Source: Glycomyces sp. YM15 (GTDB lineage: Bacteria; Actinomycetota; Actinomycetes; Mycobacteriales; Micromonosporaceae). Taken from it: a stretch of 41,282 nucleotides of DNA. The translations under genes were made by a program, and so were the position numbers. The notes under the pieces were generated by a model. That model did no database searches. It saw only the letters and a program-made list of their open reading frames with translations, and had not been told where the DNA came from. Every line of letters starts with the position of its first letter. Position 1 is the first letter of the stretch. This document shows positions 36,797-41,282 of this stretch, in pieces. The stretch lies in NCBI RefSeq assembly GCF_016918015.1, contig NZ_JAERMK010000015.1, positions 31,841 through 73,122 on the forward strand, read 5' to 3'.

Positions 36797-39310
36797 ATGC
36801 TCTCCCGCGTATGGCGGTTGTACTCCCGCGGCCGTCGCCTGCAGGCACGCGGACAGATTGTCGAAGCCGCAGAGGCCCTTGAGACCGCGCTGGCTCTGCT
36901 TGAGTGGGACCCCCGGCATCCCCCTCCCGTCGGCACCTCGCGTGCACGATTGACTGCCAGGGTCCTCACCACTCGCTCGGTGACCTTGATGCACCTCGGC
37001 GATTCTCCGGCAGGAATGAAGCTCCTGGATCAGGCGGAGAAGTTCGTCCACGAATCCGATCTCGGGATCCTGCTCCATCAGCGCGCCTTCATACTCTGGC
37101 AGAACGGCCGGCTGACCGATGCGTTGCGCTGGTTCGAAGCGGCGGAACCTCATCTCGAGGCCAATGGCCCCGACTGGCTGTACGCGGGGCTGTTCCTTAA
37201 CCGGGCCGCGGTGTGGCGCGATCTCGGTGAGCTGCAGCGCGGCCTGGCGAGCATTGAACGGGCAATCCGGCTGTACGAAGCGATCGGCAGCCCTCTGCTT
37301 CAGGCGAAAGCGCGCCACGCCGAGGCGTTGATCTTGCTGGACCTCGGCGAAATGGCAAAAGCGCTGCAGGCGTTCGATCTGCTTCGAGTGCAGTACCGCC
37401 AATACGCTCCGGAACTCGAATCCTTCCTGGAAGGGTCCTACGCCGATGCGCTCCTGTACGTCGGAATGTATCGCCAGGCGGCAGAGCACTGGGCCGATGC
37501 GATAGCCGCTCTGCGCCTGGCTGGAGACCACCGAAGTGCGGCCATCTTCGAATTCTGGAGAGCTGTTGCGGCCTTCGAAGACAATCAGTTCGAGCTGGCG
37601 ACCGTCTGGGCGAAGCGGGCAATGGACTCGCTCTACGAACAGCGCAACGAGCCGATGGCGTTCCTGGCGCGATTGCTGATCCTTCAGGGGCAGTTCGATT
37701 CGCGAACCGAAGGATTCGATTTCGCAGACAAGGTTTCGCGGCTTTGCGTCGCGCTGGAGCAGCGCGGGTGGACGATGCGGCTCAATCAAGCCAAGATTCT
37801 TGCAGCTCGCGCGCGGATCAGGGCAGGCGACCTTGAAGGGATCGAAACCGCCCTGGACGAGAACCAGGCGGGGCCTGGCTATGAGGCGCTGGCGGAAGGA
37901 CTTGCGCGGCACCTTGCCCGCGCAGAGCTCGCCGAAGCACGGGGACTCGATCCGATGCCGGAGCTGCAGGCGGGCCTCGACCTCCTCGACGAGTACCGAA
38001 TGACCTTCGGCTCGGTCGAGTTTCAGGCTGGTGTCTCGGCGCTTGGTGTCCAGCTGGCAAGTAGGGGGTTGACGCACACTACGAACCACGGCACCCCGTC
38101 GGACATGTTCCGATGGGCCGAGCGTTGTCGGGCGCAGGCGCTGAGGATTCCACCGGTCAAGTCTTCGGCCGAATCCGATGCCAGAGAGGCTCTTGGCCGA
38201 CTGCGTCAAGCGCGCCAACTGCTCTGGGACATTCAAGTCGAAGGCGGAGACGCGACCGAAGCGCTCGGGCGCGTGCAAAGCCTGGAAGAGGAGATCCGCG
38301 CCTACGATCGTGCAAAGCCAGGACCGGGGCAGCAAGCGGACCGTGTCGTGCCCGAGGATCTCCACGAACTTGCGGAATCTCGGGGCACCGTCGTGATCAG
38401 TCTTTACGAGGTCGGCGGCTTTCTCCGAGCGGTCCTGGCCGGCGGTGCTGGGCTCAAGCATGTCCGCCTGCTTCCGCTCGCCGATGCTTCCGAGCTTGAA
38501 CGCCGCCTCGGTGCAGACCTTGATGCCCTTGGCAAGCCTTTCAAGCTGCCTCCGCGCCTCCAGTCGAGCGTAGAGGGTTCGCTGCGTCGCAACGCTGCGG
38601 CTCTCGCTGCGGGAATCTGGGGCCCGATCGCCGATTACGTGGGCGACAGCCAGGTGGTCATCGTCCCGCACAGCCGACTCGCCTGGGTCCCTTGGCCTTT
38701 GCTGCCGCAGCTTCGTGGTCGTCCAATGACGGTCTCGCCCTCTGCCGAGGCCTGGTGGCGGGCGGTGCATCGCACCCGTGCGACCGGTCCTGCCCTGGTG
38801 GCGGCGGGCCCCGGGCTCTCGCGCGCTGGCGGTGAGATTGAAACGGTTGCCGGCCTCTACCCGGCCGCGAATCTGATAACCGCCGAACATTCCGACCCCG
38901 AGCTGGTTCTGAAGGCGCTCGACGGCGCCTCTGTAGCCCACATTGCGGCGCATGGGCATCACGAGCCCGACAACGTCCTCTTCTCCCGCCTCGACTTCGG
39001 CCTCGGCCCGCTCAACGCGTACGAACTCCTTGGCCTCGACCAACCGCCCGGCCACGTCGTGCTGTCCTCCTGCGACCTCGGCCGGTCAACCGTCGCGGTC
39101 GGCAACGAGACACTCGGCTTCACCGCGGCGCTCCTGCACGCCGGAACCTCCACAGTGGTATCAAGCCTCGGTCGCGTACCCGACGACATGGCCGCCGAGA
39201 TGATGATCGAATACCACCGCCGCTGCGCTGCGGGTGCGACCCCCGCCGAAGCCCTTGCGGCAGTGGGGGAGCACCGACCATGGCATCCGTTCGTCGCGTT
39301 CGGTGCCTAG
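36797..39310 (+). CDS. TPR-CHAT caspase-like cysteine protease
   Basis: An 837-aa cytoplasmic protein. The first ~480 residues are a solenoid of TPR-type helical pairs (QARGQIVEAAEALETALALL, FILWQNGRLTDALRWFEAAEPHL, LFLNRAAVWRDLGELQRGLASIERAIRLYEAIG, ALILLDLGEMAKALQAFDLL). A coiled segment follows (~460-510), then the CHAT peptidase domain (~530-837) with catalytic His719 in HIAAHGHHEPD and Cys759 in VVLSSCDLG, and the closing STVVSSLGRVPDDMA. CHAT proteases of this kind include the TPR-CHAT partner of type III-E CRISPR effectors and separase-like enzymes. The TPR part would sense a trigger or hold the substrate. ATG at 36797, 10 nt after the small gene. An MFS gene follows 39 nt downstream. 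Confidence 0.93.
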   Translation: MLSRVWRLYSRGRRLQARGQIVEAAEALETALALLEWDPRHPPPVGTSRARLTARVLTTRSVTLMHLGDSPAGMKLLDQAEKFVHESDLGILLHQRAFILWQNGRLTDALRWFEAAEPHLEANGPDWLYAGLFLNRAAVWRDLGELQRGLASIERAIRLYEAIGSPLLQAKARHAEALILLDLGEMAKALQAFDLLRVQYRQYAPELESFLEGSYADALLYVGMYRQAAEHWADAIAALRLAGDHRSAAIFEFWRAVAAFEDNQFELATVWAKRAMDSLYEQRNEPMAFLARLLILQGQFDSRTEGFDFADKVSRLCVALEQRGWTMRLNQAKILAARARIRAGDLEGIETALDENQAGPGYEALAEGLARHLARAELAEARGLDPMPELQAGLDLLDEYRMTFGSVEFQAGVSALGVQLASRGLTHTTNHGTPSDMFRWAERCRAQALRIPPVKSSAESDAREALGRLRQARQLLWDIQVEGGDATEALGRVQSLEEEIRAYDRAKPGPGQQADRVVPEDLHELAESRGTVVISLYEVGGFLRAVLAGGAGLKHVRLLPLADASELERRLGADLDALGKPFKLPPRLQSSVEGSLRRNAAALAAGIWGPIADYVGDSQVVIVPHSRLAWVPWPLLPQLRGRPMTVSPSAEAWWRAVHRTRATGPALVAAGPGLSRAGGEIETVAGLYPAANLITAEHSDPELVLKALDGASVAHIAAHGHHEPDNVLFSRLDFGLGPLNAYELLGLDQPPGHVVLSSCDLGRSTVAVGNETLGFTAALLHAGTSTVVSSLGRVPDDMAAEMMIEYHRRCAAGATPAEALAAVGEHRPWHPFVAFGA

Positions 39311-39349
39311 CGTTCCAGAAACCACCCCCGACACAAAGGTCCACCCCTG

Positions 39350-40609
39350 ATGACCGAACCCGAGACGAAGCCCAAGTCCATGTTCCGCAACCCCGACTAC
39401 CGGCGGATCTTCGTCTCCGTCGGGGCGAGCCAGATCGGTCTGCAGGTCGCGTACTTCTCGATCTCGATCATCGCGGTCGTCGTGCTCGACCTCAGCGAGT
39501 CGCAGATCGGGATCCTGTACGCGATGGACCAGATCGCGTTGGTGCTCTTCGGTCTGCTGGTCGGCGTCTGGGTGGACCGGTTGCGGGACAAGCCGATCAT
39601 CGTCGTGAGCGAGATCCTCAGAGGCGTGGTGATGCTCAGCGTCCCCGTCGCGTGGGCGTTCGACGCCATGACCGTCTGGCACGTCTTCGCAGCGATGTTC
39701 CTGCTGGGCTTGACCTCGGTCTTCTTCGATGTCGCGCAGACGAGTTACGTTCCCCGACTGATCGACAACAAATTCCTCGCGAGCGGCAACTCGCGCATCC
39801 AGGGGATCAGGTCGGCCTCCGACACGGGCGGTCCGCTGGCCGCCGGCCCGCTCGTCTCGCTACTGACAGCGCCGGTGGCGATCGTCGTGGCGGTGGTGTC
39901 GTTCGCGGTGTCGGCGTTCGCCGTCGCGACGATCAAGTACCGCGAGGAAGAACCCGAGAAGCCGGAGAAACCGCACCTGTGGACCGAGATCGTTCAGGGC
40001 GTCAAGTTCATCTTCCACGACAAGCTCCTGCGGAGCATCCTGCTGGTGAGCACCTGGTGCAACCTGTCGATCGGGGCGTTCCAGGCCATGCTCATGGTGT
40101 TCCTCATCCGCGAGGCGGACCAGTCGAGCGAGGTCGCCGGGTTCGTGCTCGCGGGTTCCGGCGTCGGCGGGGTGCTCGGGGCGATGCTGGTCGGCCGGAT
40201 CTCGAAGAAAGCGGGCGTCGGCCCGACTGCGATTGCGGCGCTGGCGGTTTCGGGTCCGGGCATGGCGATCGTCGCCGCGTCGGGCGCCGGCTGGGGCGCG
40301 GCGGTGGCGTTCGCGGGGCAGGTGGTGTTCGTGGCCGCGATCGTCGTGTTCAACGTGAACGTCATCAGCTACCGCCAGGCGGTCACCCCTGACGACATGC
40401 AGGGCCGTGTCGGCGCGACGCAGCGGGTGATCTGCTGGGCGGGGCTCGCCGTCGGTTCGATCGTCGGTGGTTTCACCGGTGACGTGCTCAGCGCTCGTGC
40501 CGCGCTGCTGATCGCGGCCGCGATGCTCTTCGTCGGATTCGTGCCGCTGCTGCGCACGCCGCTGCGCAACCTCAGGGAGATCCCCGAGGAAAGCGCGCTG
40601 CAGTCCTGA
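39350..40609 (+). CDS. MFS exporter (MFS_3 / EntS-like)
   Basis: A 419-aa, 12-helix transporter. NPDYRRIFVSVGASQIGLQVAYFSISIIAVVVLD, then LLVGVWVDRLRDKPIIVVSEILRG, is typical of the EntS/MFS_3 drug and siderophore exporters; the middle loop KYREEEPEKPEKPHLWTEIVQGVKFIFHDKLLRSILL and the late RQAVTPDDMQGRVGATQRVICW agree. Substrate unknown. ATG at 39350, 39 nt after the CHAT stop with AAAGG upstream. Codon use returns to the strong G/C bias of the host, so it may not belong to the cassette although it could share its transcript. Confidence 0.85.
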   Translation: MTEPETKPKSMFRNPDYRRIFVSVGASQIGLQVAYFSISIIAVVVLDLSESQIGILYAMDQIALVLFGLLVGVWVDRLRDKPIIVVSEILRGVVMLSVPVAWAFDAMTVWHVFAAMFLLGLTSVFFDVAQTSYVPRLIDNKFLASGNSRIQGIRSASDTGGPLAAGPLVSLLTAPVAIVVAVVSFAVSAFAVATIKYREEEPEKPEKPHLWTEIVQGVKFIFHDKLLRSILLVSTWCNLSIGAFQAMLMVFLIREADQSSEVAGFVLAGSGVGGVLGAMLVGRISKKAGVGPTAIAALAVSGPGMAIVAASGAGWGAAVAFAGQVVFVAAIVVFNVNVISYRQAVTPDDMQGRVGATQRVICWAGLAVGSIVGGFTGDVLSARAALLIAAAMLFVGFVPLLRTPLRNLREIPEESALQS

Positions 40610-40702
40610 ACGATCCCGGCATGGGTTCCGGCACGGTGCCGCCGGTGAACGCACCCGCGCGTGTTCCGCAATTCGGCCGATACCCGAGTCGTTGGCGCGC
40701 AG

Positions 40703-40708
40703 TAGATT
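40703..40708 (+). promoter_or_regulatory. -10 (TAGATT) of a leaderless gene
   Basis: TAGATT ends 7 nt before the ATG at 40716; no Shine-Dalgarno is present. Confidence 0.55.
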
Positions 40709-40715
40709 CCGATGG

Positions 40716-41162
40716 ATGAAGGCAACCTGGAACCCGGACGCTCCCGGCGTCCTGCGACTGCCCTCCGGCCGCCTCGTGCGCGGCCGCGGTCTCGCCCGGC
40801 CGCTCCCGGAAGGACCGACGCCGGACTTCGCGCTGTACCTGCTCGGCAAAGAACCGCCCGCCGCTGCTTGGGAATCCGAGTGGATCCGCTGGCCGGACTT
40901 CCGCCTCCCGAACGACAAGCCCGCGTTCGCGGCCGCGCTCCGCACCGCCTGGGTCCGTGCCGAGTCCGAGCGGGTCGAGTTCGCCTGCCATGGCGGCCAC
41001 GGCCGCACCGGCACCGCCCTCGCCTGCCTCGCGATCCTCGACGGCGTCCCGGCCGCCGAAGCGGTCGCCTACGTTCGCGAGCACTACGCCGAGAAGGCGG
41101 TAGAAGCCCCGTGGCAACGCCGCTTCGTCACCCGTTTCACCGCGAATGATCGGTTCGATTGA
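40716..41162 (+). CDS. Protein-tyrosine-phosphatase-like protein
   Basis: A 148-aa cytoplasmic protein with the CX5R phosphatase loop FACHGGHGRTGTALACLAI: nucleophile C91 and phosphate-binding R97. A WPDF segment (RWPDFRLPND) upstream of the loop may supply the general-acid Asp as in dual-specificity phosphatases. The fold is short, like bacterial DSP-type enzymes; the substrate could be a phosphoprotein or another phosphate ester. The ATG at 40716 is leaderless from TAGATT. It is the last gene before the contig end. Confidence 0.82.
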   Translation: MKATWNPDAPGVLRLPSGRLVRGRGLARPLPEGPTPDFALYLLGKEPPAAAWESEWIRWPDFRLPNDKPAFAAALRTAWVRAESERVEFACHGGHGRTGTALACLAILDGVPAAEAVAYVREHYAEKAVEAPWQRRFVTRFTANDRFD

Positions 41163-41218
41163 TCCGGTGCCCGCGAACATTCGCGCACTGCAGCACTCTG
41201 CGCAGCCGCAGACACGGG

Positions 41219-41282
41219 CGGGGGGGGGGGGGGGGGGGCCGGGCCCCCCCCCCCCCCCCCCGGGGGGCCCCCCCCCAACCAG
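41219..41282. other. G/C homopolymer contig end (probable artefact)
   Basis: Runs of 15 or more G then C, mirroring the left end. Bases 41163-41218 are ordinary intergenic sequence with nothing I can name. Confidence 0.75.

Noticed and set aside
34097..39310. CRISPR link for the TPR-CHAT gene.
   Set aside because: No CRISPR array, Cas7-11-like gene or spacer-repeat pattern is present in the window, so the similarity to the type III-E system is one of principle only.
33400..39360. Mobile-element borders around the cassette.
   Set aside because: I found no integrase, transposase, terminal inverted repeats, target-site duplication or tRNA; acquisition is suggested only by composition.
40628..40645. 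Hairpin CCGGC/GCCGG after the MFS exporter as a terminator.
   Set aside because: Only a 5-bp stem with no T-tract; too weak to call.

Overview
The window reads as one contig of a high-GC Gram-positive bacterium (Actinomycetota). Supporting signs are very high GC with strong G/C bias at third codon positions, frequent GTG/TTG starts, several genes with a TANNNT hexamer 6-7 nt before the start codon and no Shine-Dalgarno site (leaderless transcripts), a SigE-type ECF sigma factor, a DUF397-like protein, and the actinobacterial neighbourhood comF - hpf - secA. I cannot name the genus from sequence alone. Both ends (about 1-80 and 41219-41282) are G/C homopolymer and look like assembly artefact.

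Layout. 233-3955: a secreted pectin-degrading enzyme that appears to join a rhamnogalacturonan acetylesterase, a rhamnogalacturonan lyase and a CBM2. 4001-6467 (minus): a YihY/BrkB-type membrane protein, an Rrf2 regulator and a FadR-type GntR regulator; between the first two lies a degraded VapBC toxin-antitoxin pair. 6759-8045: a CynX-type MFS transporter divergent from the GntR gene, with an operator-like palindrome and a strong leader hairpin. 8154-10979: acetoacetyl-CoA synthetase and a SpoU/TrmH-type RNA methyltransferase, followed by a 28-bp tandem repeat. 11520-14498: a 54-residue membrane protein, a bacterial PH-domain protein, and an ECF sigma factor coupled to a membrane protein that is probably its anti-sigma factor. 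14552-16102: a MarC protein, a DUF2231-like protein and a small tail-anchored protein. 16322-19120: a DEAD-box RNA helicase divergent from a ferritin-like protein.

19217-21855: a MacA/MacB-like adaptor and permease pair with no ATPase gene beside it. 21872-30888: comF, hpf, secA and a DUF6912-type gene, with an opposite-strand block (L,D-transpeptidase plus two tandem-domain GNAT acetyltransferases) lying between hpf and secA. The DUF6912-type gene seems to have lost its stop and runs about 90 codons antisense into a convergent membrane-protein gene. 31746-33728: pruA and a DUF397-like protein.

34097-39310 is the most interesting region: a compact co-directional cassette of a cytoplasmic S8 (subtilisin-like) protease, an ECF-like sigma factor, a 178-residue helix plus beta-sandwich protein, and a TPR-CHAT caspase-like protease. 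All catalytic residues of both proteases are present, the genes overlap or nearly touch, and codon use is visibly less G/C-biased than in the neighbours. The set resembles in principle the type III-E CRISPR arrangement, where a TPR-CHAT protease acts on a protein that controls a sigma factor, but here there is no CRISPR array and a second protease is present. I infer a proteolytically gated transcriptional, stress or defence switch. An MFS exporter (39350-40609) and a protein-tyrosine-phosphatase-like protein (40716-41162) close the window.
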